From positions 62,001-126,000 of the forward strand of contig JACKAP010000009.1 in assembly GCA_020635015.1 (NCBI GenBank): a DNA stretch of 64,000 nucleotides. The letters are read 5' to 3'. Positions within the stretch are counted from its first letter, which is position 1, and each line of letters begins with the position of its first letter. The position numbers and the translations under genes were made by a program. Of the stretch, positions 9,904 to 18,820 are shown piece by piece. Under the pieces are notes generated by a model. The model was not told the origin of the DNA. It made no database searches and saw nothing but the letters and a program-made list of their open reading frames with translations. Source of the DNA: Calditrichia bacterium (GTDB taxonomy: Bacteria > Calditrichota > Calditrichia > RBG-13-44-9 > J075).

Positions 9904-10794
9904 CTAATTCAGAAGCTGGTTTTTATATTTCTTCGGACTCATACCGACTTCTTTTTTGAACAGCCGGGAAAAATACGGCGGGTTATCAAAGCCCAGCCGG
10001 TAGGCAATTTCAGAGATACTTTGCTCACCCGCAACCAGCATATTCTTGGCTTCGGAAATCACATAGAGATGGATCAGCTCCAAAGCGGTTTTGCCGGTTT
10101 CCTGCTTCAATAAATCGCTTAAGTATTTGGGCGAGAGATGGAGCTGGGAAGCCATATAGTTCACGGTGGGCAAGCCCATTTCTTCCGCTTCTCTTTTTTC
10201 AAAATAGGCATTCAGGCACTCATTAAATTTGGTAATGGTAATGCCGGACAGTGGTTTTCGGTCGATGAACTGCCTCTTATAAAATCGCTGGGCATACTTT
10301 AGCATCGAATCCAGGTGAGACAGAATAATCGACTTGCTGAATTCATCCGGGTTATTGTGATATTCCGTTTCCATCTTGTGAAACAGCGACCACATCACTT
10401 CTTTCTCTCTGGGGGAAAGGTGCAGCGCTTCATTGATTTCATAATCGAAGAAGGAATATTTTTTAATTTCGGAATATAACGGATGCCCCATCAAATAATC
10501 TTCATGGATGTAAATGGTGAATCCTGGTTCTTTGATAACGACATCGTGGATCGTCAGCATTTGTCGCGGCTTAAAAAAATACATGAAGCCTTTATCACTG
10601 TCATATTTGGTTTTGCCATACCAGAACTCACCACTCTCCAACTTTTTACAACAGATGGTGAAAAAGTTGTAGGATACTTCCTTATTTCTTAAAGCCTGGC
10701 TGCAACTGTTAAATTGAACCAGCCCCAACAACGGATTCTCCGGCGCCGGACGGCCTTCAAATTCATACAAATCGCTGATCTTAGTGAAATGCAT
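9904..10794 (-). CDS. AraC-family transcriptional regulator
   Basis: The protein has 296 residues, with an N-terminal effector or cupin-like region and a C-terminal double helix-turn-helix. The first HTH is MASQLHLSPKYLSDLLKQET and the second, more conserved one is ISEIAYRLGFDNPPYFSRLF followed by KKEVGMSPKKYK. It probably controls the aldo-keto reductase gene just upstream: the reductase stop codon touches this ATG with no gap (TGAATG on the minus strand) and GGAGGG lies 5 nt before it, so the two are translationally linked. The DNA is visibly more AT-rich than the flanking G8 genes, a hint of separate origin. The inducer is unknown. Confidence 0.92.
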   Translation of the reverse strand: MHFTKISDLYEFEGRPAPENPLLGLVQFNSCSQALRNKEVSYNFFTICCKKLESGEFWYGKTKYDSDKGFMYFFKPRQMLTIHDVVIKEPGFTIYIHEDYLMGHPLYSEIKKYSFFDYEINEALHLSPREKEVMWSLFHKMETEYHNNPDEFSKSIILSHLDSMLKYAQRFYKRQFIDRKPLSGITITKFNECLNAYFEKREAEEMGLPTVNYMASQLHLSPKYLSDLLKQETGKTALELIHLYVISEAKNMLVAGEQSISEIAYRLGFDNPPYFSRLFKKEVGMSPKKYKNQLLN

Positions 10795-11655
10795 TCAATT
10801 CCCTCCGTATACTGGAAACACGCTGGCATCTCCATAATCCTTAATTTGCGCCATATTTTTTAAAAATTCCATATCTGATTCAGAAATTACAAAATCCACA
10901 TCTGCATTATTCTTCATATGCGCCGGATTTGCCGTTTTCGGTAATGGCAGAAATCCCAACTGAAGGCAGTAACGAATCCCTAATTGCGGTACCGAAACAT
11001 GATATTTTTCCGCCATGGCGGCTAATTCCTGATGCTTCAATAATTCGCCATGTCCAATCGGTGAATATGCCTCCACAAGCATGCCGTTATCCTGGGTATA
11101 TTGAATGAGCGCCTGGGGCGTGTTGCTGATATGCGCCAAAATCTGATTGACCATTGGTTTTACCGAGCAGGACTTAAGGATGTTGTCGATATCTGCTGTT
11201 TCGAAGTTCGAGAGGCCAATGGCGCGGAGTTTCCCGGCTTGATAGGCGTCTTCAAGCGCTCGCCATGCTTCCCGGTTTCCTTCGAAGTAACGATCAGCAC
11301 CCGCGAATTCCGCCCATGGTTTCGGGCTGTGAATAATCATCAGGTCAACATAATCCAGCCCCAGGGTTTTCAGTGATTGATCAATCGATGCAACCGCTTC
11401 TTGATACGATTTTACTTCTGCCGCCAGTTTGGTGGTCACAAACATATCCGCCCGTTTCACGCCACACGCTCTGATGCCGTCCCCAACACCGCCTTCATTC
11501 TGGTATGCCTGAGCGGTATCAATATGCCGGTAACCGATGTTGGCCGCATCCTTCACTGCCTGTACCGCATCTTTATCACTGATAAACCATGTTCCAAGAC
11601 CTAATTTAGGGATCTCAACCCCGTTCGACAGCGTGTACTTTTCTTTTAAGATCAT
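10795..11655 (-). CDS. Aldo/keto reductase
   Basis: A 286-residue NADPH-dependent oxidoreductase with the (beta/alpha)8 fold. The family tetrad is visible: Asp and Tyr in YRHIDTAQAYQNE (about residues 46 and 51), Lys in VTTKLA (about 76) and His in MIIHSP (about 109). NADP-binding segments GLSNFE and LPKTANPAHMKNN follow the family pattern. Length is normal for the AKR3/5-type group. The start has AGGAG 6 nt upstream. It lies in a leftward group with a cupin, a truncated cyclophilin-like ORF and the AraC regulator that directly follows, suggesting a carbonyl-detoxification module; the substrate is not predictable. Confidence 0.93.
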   Translation of the reverse strand: MILKEKYTLSNGVEIPKLGLGTWFISDKDAVQAVKDAANIGYRHIDTAQAYQNEGGVGDGIRACGVKRADMFVTTKLAAEVKSYQEAVASIDQSLKTLGLDYVDLMIIHSPKPWAEFAGADRYFEGNREAWRALEDAYQAGKLRAIGLSNFETADIDNILKSCSVKPMVNQILAHISNTPQALIQYTQDNGMLVEAYSPIGHGELLKHQELAAMAEKYHVSVPQLGIRYCLQLGFLPLPKTANPAHMKNNADVDFVISESDMEFLKNMAQIKDYGDASVFPVYGGN

Positions 11656-11670
11656 GACTATTCTCCTGGT

Positions 11671-11871
11671 TTATTCGCTGAGTTCTATTCTTACATTTAT
11701 CGAACCTGATTTATTGAATGCTTCAATGCCGTGATCTATTTTTCCAAGGCTTATGAGTCCACTGGCATATCCGAAATCTTTATGAAATATTGCCAGATTG
11801 CCCCAGGGCGCGTAATAAGTGATATCTCCAACCGAAGGATCAAAACCCGAAGGCGTATCCGCCTGACTCAT
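11671..11871 (-). pseudogene. Truncated cyclophilin-like domain (C-terminal half only)
   Basis: A 66-residue frame starting MSQADTPSGFDPSVGDITYY and ending VRIELSE matches the C-terminal half of the small bacterial cyclophilin-like fold (GDITYYAPWGNLAIF motif and a GLI.LG.I..GIE tail), which normally runs to about 110-140 residues. The N-terminal strands are missing. Its ATG overlaps the cupin stop by 4 nt (ATGA), so it could still be translated, but the abrupt junction suggests a deletion that fused the end of the cupin gene to this remnant. It lies 15 nt upstream of the reductase start. Confidence 0.7.
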
Positions 11872-12269
11872 CGCGAGCCCTGGTATTGCGCATCGCTGAC
11901 CTTTTCCATCCAGTCCACCGCTTTGCCGTCGAGTTGCTCCTGGATAGCGATGTGGGTCATGGCCGTGTCGGGTGCGGCGCCATGCCAATGTTTTTCACCC
12001 GCCGGGAACCAGACCACATCGCCCGGCCGGATTTCCTCGACCGGCCCTCCCCAGCGCTGCACCCGGCCGAAACCGGAGGTCACGATCAGGGTTTGTCCCA
12101 ATGGATGGGTGTGCCAGGCGGTGCGGGCGCCAGGCTCGAAGGTGACGCTGGCCCCGCCCGCCCGGCCCGGGTCGCTTGCTTGAAACAGGGGATCAATGCG
12201 TACCGTACCGCTAAACCAATCTTCCGGCCCTTTGACAGATGGCTGGGTGCCGATTCTTTTAATATCCAT
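11868..12269 (-). CDS. Small cupin-domain protein
   Basis: A 133-residue single-domain cupin. Metal-ligand candidates are the two His of TAWHTHPLGQT (about residues 52-54), the Gln in the same motif and His in GEKHWHGA (about 93-95). The motif FEPGARTAWHTHPLGQTL is characteristic of the widespread small cupins often found beside reductases and carboxymuconolactone-decarboxylase-like genes. The start ATG at 12269 has AAGGAAAA upstream. It heads the leftward group with the cyclophilin remnant, the reductase and AraC. It is more GC-rich than the two downstream genes, so the group may be composite. The enzymatic role is not known; isomerase, lyase or dioxygenase are all possible. Confidence 0.9.
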   Translation of the reverse strand: MDIKRIGTQPSVKGPEDWFSGTVRIDPLFQASDPGRAGGASVTFEPGARTAWHTHPLGQTLIVTSGFGRVQRWGGPVEEIRPGDVVWFPAGEKHWHGAAPDTAMTHIAIQEQLDGKAVDWMEKVSDAQYQGSR

Positions 12270-12724
12270 GACATTTTCCTTTCGCTTGATAATTTGTTGA
12301 ATAAACGCTCATACTGAGCACCGTGTAACGTTTTATCGCATGGGGCAAAGGGCATGGCGCATGGCGCCGCAATGTGCAAGCGCATGCTCCGATACCCCCA
12401 CTGTAATACACCATGCCCCATGCAAAAGTGCTCTGCATTAACTACAATACCAATATAAAGTGACTACCGCCGGCAAAACGTATACAAATGGCGGGAGAAC
12501 TTATACATTTTTCCTGTGCGCACAGCAGGATAAAGGTTGGCTAAACATAAAACATGCGGTCACCTTCAAATGAAAGATCCCTTCTCCCTTGACCCAGATC
12601 AAGGCAAAAATCTCCGGAAACTTTTATATATAAAAATAGTTAGATGGGTTTTGCTGTCGGATATGCTGGTTAAAGTACAGCCGGGTTCAGTCGATAGTTG
12701 ATCTATTTTGAATAACTGAAATTG

Positions 12725-13064
12725 TCCACGGATTACACGGGTTTAATATAGTATGATCGCATCAACCGACACTTTTCAACCCCTCTAAATCTCCCCTTAC
12801 CAAGGGGAGACTTGAGAGTTTCCCCCCTTGGTAAGGGGGGATGGAAGGGGGGTAGAATTATCGATTGTTTTGGTTCCTTTACTAATTCTAAGTTAAGACT
12901 TTAAGAACTGCCCACGAAACACTCGAAATGACACCTAAGAAAGATAAAAAATTAAGCGCCTTTCGCATCTTTTCGTGTATTTCGTGGGCATCAATTTTCA
13001 CCATATAGGTCAAAGTCTTAGAGTAGAACTAATAATTTCCGTGAAAATCCGTGTAATCCGTGGA
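12725..13064. repeat. Inverted-repeat element, copy 2, interrupted
   Basis: Same ends and core as 6541-6739 (TCCACGGATTACACGG ... GTGTAATCCGTGGA; CCTTACCAAGGGG hairpin), but longer because a second element occupies 12894-13020. It fills most of the 850-bp gap before the second G8 gene, in which I see no other gene. Confidence 0.85.
12894..13020. repeat. Nested inverted repeat (TAAGACTTT ends)
   Basis: Outer ends TAAGACTTT / AAAGTCTTA and inner arms GCCCACGAAACAC / GTATTTCGTGGGC. It interrupts copy 2 of the preceding element; copy 1 lacks it. The same GCCCACGAAAC style occurs at 28581-28693. Confidence 0.75.
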
Positions 13065-13118
13065 CTAAAAAACAGACGTTCAATACCATAAGCGTTTACA
13101 TTACCAAAGGGAGTTGAT

Positions 13119-15806
13119 ATGATGCTTAAAATAGATTCAGATAAATATCCCGGTATCCGCCGCCTGGGAAGGGCGCTGGCGGTCGGGATGGCGATAATAT
13201 TCCTGCTGAGTAGTTTCCTCAATGCGGAAACCCAGCGCAGTCTGAAAAGCGGGCGCTGGAGCGACCGCACAGTCTGGAGCGGCAATAGTGTTCCCGGCCA
13301 GGGAGATGATGTGGTGGTGGACAGCGGCCACGTGGTGCTCTATGACGTTGCCTCCAGCGAGGAGATCCGCACCATCCACATCCGCGGCAAGCTGGAATTC
13401 TCCCGCAGCACCAACACCCAATTGGATGCGGGCATGATCATCATCACCACCGCCGCGACGGTCGACTTCAACGCCAACTGCTCGATGCACCAGCACGGCC
13501 CGCATTGGGAGGGCGTTCCGCTGCCCGCTTTGGAGGTGGGCAGCACGGACAATCCCATCCCGGACGGCATCACGGCCCGCATTCGCCTGAAACACTTCTC
13601 CGGCTTCGATCCCGACTGCGCGCCGGGCATCATCTGCTACAACGGGCGGATGGATTTCCACGGCAAGCCGGTCAATAAGACCTGGGTCAAGATCGCTCAG
13701 TCGGCGATGGAGGGCGAGAATACCGTCACCGTGGCCGAGGCGGTCGACTGGCAGCCCGGCGACCGGATTATCGTCACCCGCTCCCAGCGGCCCAGCGGCA
13801 ACATCACCAATACCGGCTCTTATGCCGATAACGGCCAGATCGAAACCGAAGAACGTCTGGTGGCTGCGGTTGCCGGGAATACCATTACCCTAAATGAGGC
13901 GCTCGAACATGATCATCCGGTGTGGAAGGGCGGGCGTTACGCCGGCGAGGTGGCGCTGATCTCCCGCAACGTCATCGTGGAATCGAAAGAACCGAACGGG
14001 GTGCGCGGGCATACCATGTATCACCACGGTTCCAAAGGCAGCATCAGCTATGCGGAATTCGCCCATTTGGGCAAGGAAGGGGTGCTGGCTCGCTATCCGA
14101 TCCACTATCACGTGATGCGCTCCACCAACCGGGGCAGCAGCGTGATTGGGGCTTCGATCTGGGATTCGGCCAACCGCTTCGTCACCATCCACGGCACCGA
14201 CTACCTGGTGGTGCGCGACTGCGTGGGTTACCGATCGATCGGCCACGGCTTCTTCATGGAAGATGCCTCGGAGGTGAACAATTTCCTGGAGAACAACCTC
14301 TCGGTGCAGGCCTTCGACAGCGACAAGCTGCCCAACCAGGCGCTGGATTATGATAAGAACGACGGCGCCGGGTTCTGGTGGGCCAATCCCCAGAACGCCT
14401 TCCTGAACAATGTGGCTAACGAGACCGACCGCTACGGCTACCAACTGGATATCCGGGAAGACATCTACATGACGGTGCTGCAGCCGGACGGCGCCATGCA
14501 GCAGAATGTGCAGATCAACCAGCTATCCAACATCTTTTTCAGGGGCAACGAAGCTCACGGCACCATGGAATACGGCCTGGCCCTGGAAGGGGTGATGGCC
14601 TCCACCGATGATGCCTTCCTTGTCGAGGATATGGAATTGTGGGGCACCTGGCGGGCGCTGCGGCCGGATTTGAACAATTTCTACTTCAAGAACCTCTATG
14701 CCTGGAATCATGCCTATGGTTTCTACGCCATCGATCCCAAGAACGGGCGGGTGGAAAACTATCACGCCATCCGCACCGGCAATCACGCCATGTCCTTCCA
14801 GGATCATCCCGAGGGGCTGATTACCTTCGAGCAGGTGCTGATCGACAGCTCCAATGAATGGCCCTTCAAGGTCTACGGGCGCGATCCCCGCGAGGAAGAC
14901 TGCTTTGTGCACGTGAAGGATTACACCATCACCAACACTGAAGGCGGGCTGAACGGCGCTTCCTCCACCTCGGGCGTGGAACCGACGCCTTTTATCGCCC
15001 TGTTCCTGCACGACTGGTTCGGTGCCGGGCAGGACGCCAAGGTAATCCCGGCGGCGCAGAATCCCAACGATGGGCTGAACTACCAGACCATGACGCCGGA
15101 TTTCCGCGACGACATCCGGGTGGCCCGCACCAGCGTGGATTTTCCGGCCAACCCGGTGCGCAAGCTTGACAACATGCCGCCGGCGACGGTGATCACCTAT
15201 CCGGCCGATCTCCAGGTGTTCGGAGAGCAAGTGAGCAGCATTACGGTGCGTGGCACCTGTATCGACGCCGGCGAGGTGACCTCGGTGACGGTCAACGGGG
15301 TGCAGGCCACTGCGACCGGCGAGAACTATACCCACTGGGAGGCGACCGTGCCCCTGAACGCCGCCAGCACGGTGCTGGAAGCGAAGGCGGTAGATGCGGC
15401 GGGCAACCAGGAACTCAATCCACATCGCATCACCGTGGGCGTCGGGAAGGTGCCGGTGGTGGATGATGGCGAACCGCCGGTGACGCCTCCCGCGGTTGTG
15501 GATGACTATGAGCTGACCGGCAATTTTCCCAATCCTTTCAATCCCGGCACCGAGATCCGCCTGACGGTTTCCTCGCGTCAATCAGGCGACAGCCGGGTGC
15601 GTGTCACCATCTACGACGCCCTCGGCCACCGGGTGCGGCAGTTATTCGACGGCGCGCTGCCGGCCGGGACCCATCGCTTCTACTGGGATGGCAGCAACGA
15701 CCGCGGCCATCTGCTCTCTTCCGGGATCTATCTCTATGAAATGAGCGCCACCGCTCCGGATGGAAAGCACTTCCGTGCCGCTAAAAAGATGTTGTTAATC
15801 CGCTAA
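13119..15806 (+). CDS. Secreted G8-domain / beta-helix protein, CEMIP-like, with sorting domain (copy 2)
   Basis: An 895-residue paralog of the 7106 gene, nearly identical through the G8 domain and beta-helix (long stretches such as YPIHYHVMRSTNRGSSVIGA are unchanged) and more diverged in the signal peptide, Ig-like module and C-terminal NFPNPFNPGTEI module. The G8 start is SGRWSDRTVWSGNSVPGQGD. Two ATGs (13119, 13122) follow GGGAG. The core substrate-facing region is conserved while both ends differ, which fits duplication followed by divergence or gene conversion of the core. The expected location is the cell surface or outside. Catalytic residues cannot be assigned from sequence alone. Confidence 0.85.
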   Translation: MMLKIDSDKYPGIRRLGRALAVGMAIIFLLSSFLNAETQRSLKSGRWSDRTVWSGNSVPGQGDDVVVDSGHVVLYDVASSEEIRTIHIRGKLEFSRSTNTQLDAGMIIITTAATVDFNANCSMHQHGPHWEGVPLPALEVGSTDNPIPDGITARIRLKHFSGFDPDCAPGIICYNGRMDFHGKPVNKTWVKIAQSAMEGENTVTVAEAVDWQPGDRIIVTRSQRPSGNITNTGSYADNGQIETEERLVAAVAGNTITLNEALEHDHPVWKGGRYAGEVALISRNVIVESKEPNGVRGHTMYHHGSKGSISYAEFAHLGKEGVLARYPIHYHVMRSTNRGSSVIGASIWDSANRFVTIHGTDYLVVRDCVGYRSIGHGFFMEDASEVNNFLENNLSVQAFDSDKLPNQALDYDKNDGAGFWWANPQNAFLNNVANETDRYGYQLDIREDIYMTVLQPDGAMQQNVQINQLSNIFFRGNEAHGTMEYGLALEGVMASTDDAFLVEDMELWGTWRALRPDLNNFYFKNLYAWNHAYGFYAIDPKNGRVENYHAIRTGNHAMSFQDHPEGLITFEQVLIDSSNEWPFKVYGRDPREEDCFVHVKDYTITNTEGGLNGASSTSGVEPTPFIALFLHDWFGAGQDAKVIPAAQNPNDGLNYQTMTPDFRDDIRVARTSVDFPANPVRKLDNMPPATVITYPADLQVFGEQVSSITVRGTCIDAGEVTSVTVNGVQATATGENYTHWEATVPLNAASTVLEAKAVDAAGNQELNPHRITVGVGKVPVVDDGEPPVTPPAVVDDYELTGNFPNPFNPGTEIRLTVSSRQSGDSRVRVTIYDALGHRVRQLFDGALPAGTHRFYWDGSNDRGHLLSSGIYLYEMSATAPDGKHFRAAKKMLLIR

Positions 15807-15847
15807 AGACCAATGAATGAATAATTCGTCGAATATTAAAGCATTAT

Positions 15848-15933
15848 GCCACAGAGACACAGAGCACACAGAGAACTGACAACTGAAAACTGACAACTGA
15901 AAACTAACTCTGTGATCTCTGTGTCTCTGTGGC
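15848..15933. repeat. MITE-like inverted repeat (GCCACAGAGACACAGAG ends)
   Basis: Arms GCCACAGAGACACAGAG and CTCTGTGTCTCTGTGGC are perfectly inverted. Between them is a short direct repeat of GACAACTGAAAACT. Related copies lie at 21992-22078 and, as one arm only, at 18750-18778. Confidence 0.85.
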
Positions 15934-15962
15934 AATCGTTCTCTTTAGTCTATCCGAAACGC

Positions 15963-16622
15963 TCAAGGTTCGGAGGGCTTCCGGGCGGCGAGGAGCCACA
16001 TCTCGTCGCTGCGGTGGGCGCGTTCAACGAAGGGGTCGAGCGCTTCCACGATCTCGAACCCGGCCTCACGCACTTCCTGCAGCACAAAATGCAGGGCGAT
16101 GCGATGCTCCGCCACCTGCGCTTCCCGGGAATCGCCGCGCGACGATGCTTTGGCCGGCTCCACGATCACCAGCCGCCCCCCGGGTTTGAGCGCGGTTAAA
16201 AAATGTGCGAGCATCTCCCGGTAAGCGTCAAATTCGTGATAAGAATTGACCACCACGATCGCATCCAGCACCGAATCCGGCAGTAGCGGATCGTCGGGGC
16301 GGCTGTGCACCGCCACCACGTTGCTGATCTCCGTCTCCTGAAGATTTTTCCGGAGCCGCTCCAGTGCCTCCGCATCGATATCGACCCCGTAGACCGTGCC
16401 GCGTTCGCCTACTGCCCCGGCCAGGCGCACCGTCAAATATCCCTCCCGGCAGCCCACATCCGCCACCACGCTGCCTTCCTGCACATCCATCGCGCTGAAA
16501 ATACGTGGAAAGTTCTGCCACTGGTCACGGCGCTCCCAACGCTCTTCCTGAGCAAAACAGGAATAGGTAAGCAGCATGGTGATAACAACGATTGCCCGAG
16601 CGGCGGTACGGTATGGGGACAT
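15963..16622 (-). CDS. Exported class I SAM-dependent methyltransferase
   Basis: This 219-residue protein has a Rossmann methyltransferase core: motif I VVADVGCREGYLT (about residue 55), acidic YGVDIDAEAL, and DAIVVVNSYHEF and LKPGGRLVIVEP in the later motifs. Unusually, the protein begins with a signal-peptide-like segment (MSPYRTAARAIVVITMLLTY, then SCFAQEE), so it should act outside the cytoplasm or be anchored in the membrane, where SAM is not expected. The ATG at 16622 has AAAGGAG upstream. The open frame extends to 16787 only through heptamer repeats and is not real coding there. The substrate is unknown; the fold resembles small-molecule methyltransferases. Confidence 0.85.
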   Translation of the reverse strand: MSPYRTAARAIVVITMLLTYSCFAQEERWERRDQWQNFPRIFSAMDVQEGSVVADVGCREGYLTVRLAGAVGERGTVYGVDIDAEALERLRKNLQETEISNVVAVHSRPDDPLLPDSVLDAIVVVNSYHEFDAYREMLAHFLTALKPGGRLVIVEPAKASSRGDSREAQVAEHRIALHFVLQEVREAGFEIVEALDPFVERAHRSDEMWLLAARKPSEP

Positions 16623-16655
16623 GGAGGCTCCTTTCTGATTTGGGTATGTGAATGG

Positions 16656-16715
16656 TTGGATGCTGGATGCTGGATGCTGGATGCTGGATGCTGGATGCTG
16701 GATGCTGGATGCTGG
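16656..16715. repeat. Heptamer tandem repeat (GGATGCT)n
   Basis: About eight copies of GGATGCT, with an inverted partner of the form TCCAGTATCCAGCATCC at 16760-16782, making a potential large hairpin. The following 16790-16835 is a degenerate TTATCCT-type run. Confidence 0.9.
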
Positions 16716-17051
16716 AAGGAACGCGATTTTCACGCCAGAACAAGCATTTTTTTCAATTATCCAGTATCCAGCATCCAGCATCTCCATTCTTTATCCCTTA
16801 TCCTTAATCCTTCATCCTTAATCCTTTACCCTTCCCACTCAAAATTTACCCCGATTCCAACCAAAGGTTGCATTCCCACCTGAGATGCCCTATTTTAAAC
16901 CTAACTTCAAAAATAACGGGATTACTTACCAGATTTTACCTGTCCGGTGGAAACAATCCACATACCGTAAGCGGGGATGACAATATCGACATCCTCCAAG
17001 TCGACAAAATTGATAAATGGTGCAATCCATCCATCCGTTATTGGAGATGGT

Positions 17052-18716
17052 ATGACAGGTTATATATTCTTTCCGATTTCAATACTGTGGAAATTGAGGT
17101 TTTTTTCAAAGCTTACGCTTGTTTGTCTTATGCTGAGTGCTGCCAGTTCCGCCGTGGCGCAGGTGCAATTTCGCGGGGAATTGACTGCTTACGGCGAAAT
17201 CTATCAGATCGACGGGCGCGAGGCGCGGCGCCCGGACCACACCTGGCACCTTGCTTTCCGTCCGACTCTGACCTTCAAACACTTTAGCCTGCCCCTGGAA
17301 TTTTTCCTTTCCAGCGAGGATGAGCGCTTCCGCCAGCCGGTGAACCGCTTTAGCCTGAAGCCCTCCTGGGGATGGGGCGGTTTGCAGTTGGGCGATTTTC
17401 ATACTCGACATTCTGAATTTACCCTCAATAATATCAAAATGCGCGGGGCGGCGCTGCAGATCAATCCCGGGATATTCCGCCTGGCAGTGGCGGGGGGGCG
17501 CACCCAATGGGAAGTGGAGGCGGATACCAATCGCCGGCAGGTGACGCCTGCTTTCCGCCGGAATGTTTATGCCGCCAGTATCGGCATCGGCAGGGAAGGC
17601 GGTTCTTTTCTGGACCTCAGCCTGTTGAAAGCGGAAGATGATACCACTTCGATCCAGCAGCCCGGTGCTGCCCGGCCCCAGGAGAATCTGTCGGCGGCGC
17701 TGAGCGGCCAGATCGAGCTGCTGCAATCCCGTCTGCGTCTGCACGGCGAACTGGCCGGCGCCGCCTATACCCGCGATACCCGTGCGGATGAATTCACCTC
17801 CGAGGAGATCCCGTCAGCCGTGGATGATCTCTACACCCTGCGTCTGAGTTCCCGGGTCAGCAGCGCGTTTCTGGGGGAGGGGGAATACCGCGAACGCAGC
17901 TTCGCCCTGAAGGGCCTGTACCGGCGGGTGAATCCCGGCTTTGTCTCCCTGGGATTGCCCTACCTGATCAACGATCTGGAACAGTGGAAAATTTCCCCGC
18001 AGCTCCGGCTGCTGCAGCGGCGCTGGCTGCTCCGCCTGGGCTACGGCCGCCGTCGCGACAATCTCAAGGATGAAAAGCAGTTCACCACCCGGCGTCAGGA
18101 ATTGCAGTTGTTCAGCAGCTATCGCTTCTCCCGGGCGTTTAACCTCAGTGCGGGGTATCAAAGCTACCGGCTGGACAATGATGCTGCCTCCGCGCGTCAA
18201 CGCCTGAAGCATCACAGTTGGGGTTTGAACCTGCGGCCCAGCTTGCTGCTGCGCACCGGCGTGCTCGATCATCAGGTCAGCCTGATGTTCCTGACCCGGC
18301 AGATCGACAGCGGCGGCTCCCTGGACCGGCTACAGCCGGAGACCGGAATCTACCATTTCCAGGGTGGTTGGGGGGTGCTGTTCCCCGGAGGCTGGCGCCT
18401 GACCCCGGGGGTGCAGTATCAGGACAACCGGACGACGGAGCGCGAGAGCCGTTGGATTACCTATTCGCTGGGCGGCAGCGCCCAGTTGCTCCGGCGTTCG
18501 CTGATGCCGTCGCTGACGGTGAGCCTCAATCAAATCCGCAATCCCGATGAGAGCGAAGATACCCAGCTGGGCGTCGTGCTGGGGGTGCAATTCCGGGCTT
18601 CTGCCGATGATCTCTTCAGCCTGAATTTGCGCAACAGCGATTATCAATCCGGCAATTCGCTCCGCCAGGATTTTCAGGAATTCCGCGCCGGTCTGCGCTA
18701 TACCCGGCGGTTTTGA
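17052..18716 (+). CDS. Outer-membrane beta-barrel protein
   Basis: The protein has about 554 residues, with a signal peptide (LTLVCLMLSAASSAVAQ) followed by VQFRGELTAYGEIY and many alternating polar/apolar strands ending in aromatic residues, typical of an outer-membrane barrel. The last strand ends in ...RAGLRYTRRF with a terminal Phe, a usual signal for barrel insertion. I chose the ATG at 17052 because GGAG lies 5 nt before it; the frame is open from 16977. It is followed by the TANFOR protein in the same direction 263 bp later, so the two may work together at the outer membrane. No specific transporter family can be named. Confidence 0.75.
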   Translation: MTGYIFFPISILWKLRFFSKLTLVCLMLSAASSAVAQVQFRGELTAYGEIYQIDGREARRPDHTWHLAFRPTLTFKHFSLPLEFFLSSEDERFRQPVNRFSLKPSWGWGGLQLGDFHTRHSEFTLNNIKMRGAALQINPGIFRLAVAGGRTQWEVEADTNRRQVTPAFRRNVYAASIGIGREGGSFLDLSLLKAEDDTTSIQQPGAARPQENLSAALSGQIELLQSRLRLHGELAGAAYTRDTRADEFTSEEIPSAVDDLYTLRLSSRVSSAFLGEGEYRERSFALKGLYRRVNPGFVSLGLPYLINDLEQWKISPQLRLLQRRWLLRLGYGRRRDNLKDEKQFTTRRQELQLFSSYRFSRAFNLSAGYQSYRLDNDAASARQRLKHHSWGLNLRPSLLLRTGVLDHQVSLMFLTRQIDSGGSLDRLQPETGIYHFQGGWGVLFPGGWRLTPGVQYQDNRTTERESRWITYSLGGSAQLLRRSLMPSLTVSLNQIRNPDESEDTQLGVVLGVQFRASADDLFSLNLRNSDYQSGNSLRQDFQEFRAGLRYTRRF

Positions 18717-18820
18717 TTGGAAAGGTGTACTGACCGTCTTTGATGGTTAGCCACAGAGTTCACAGAGGTCACAGAGAAAAGATGACACAATTTAAGAACG
18801 AACGGTATGCAATAAACAGG

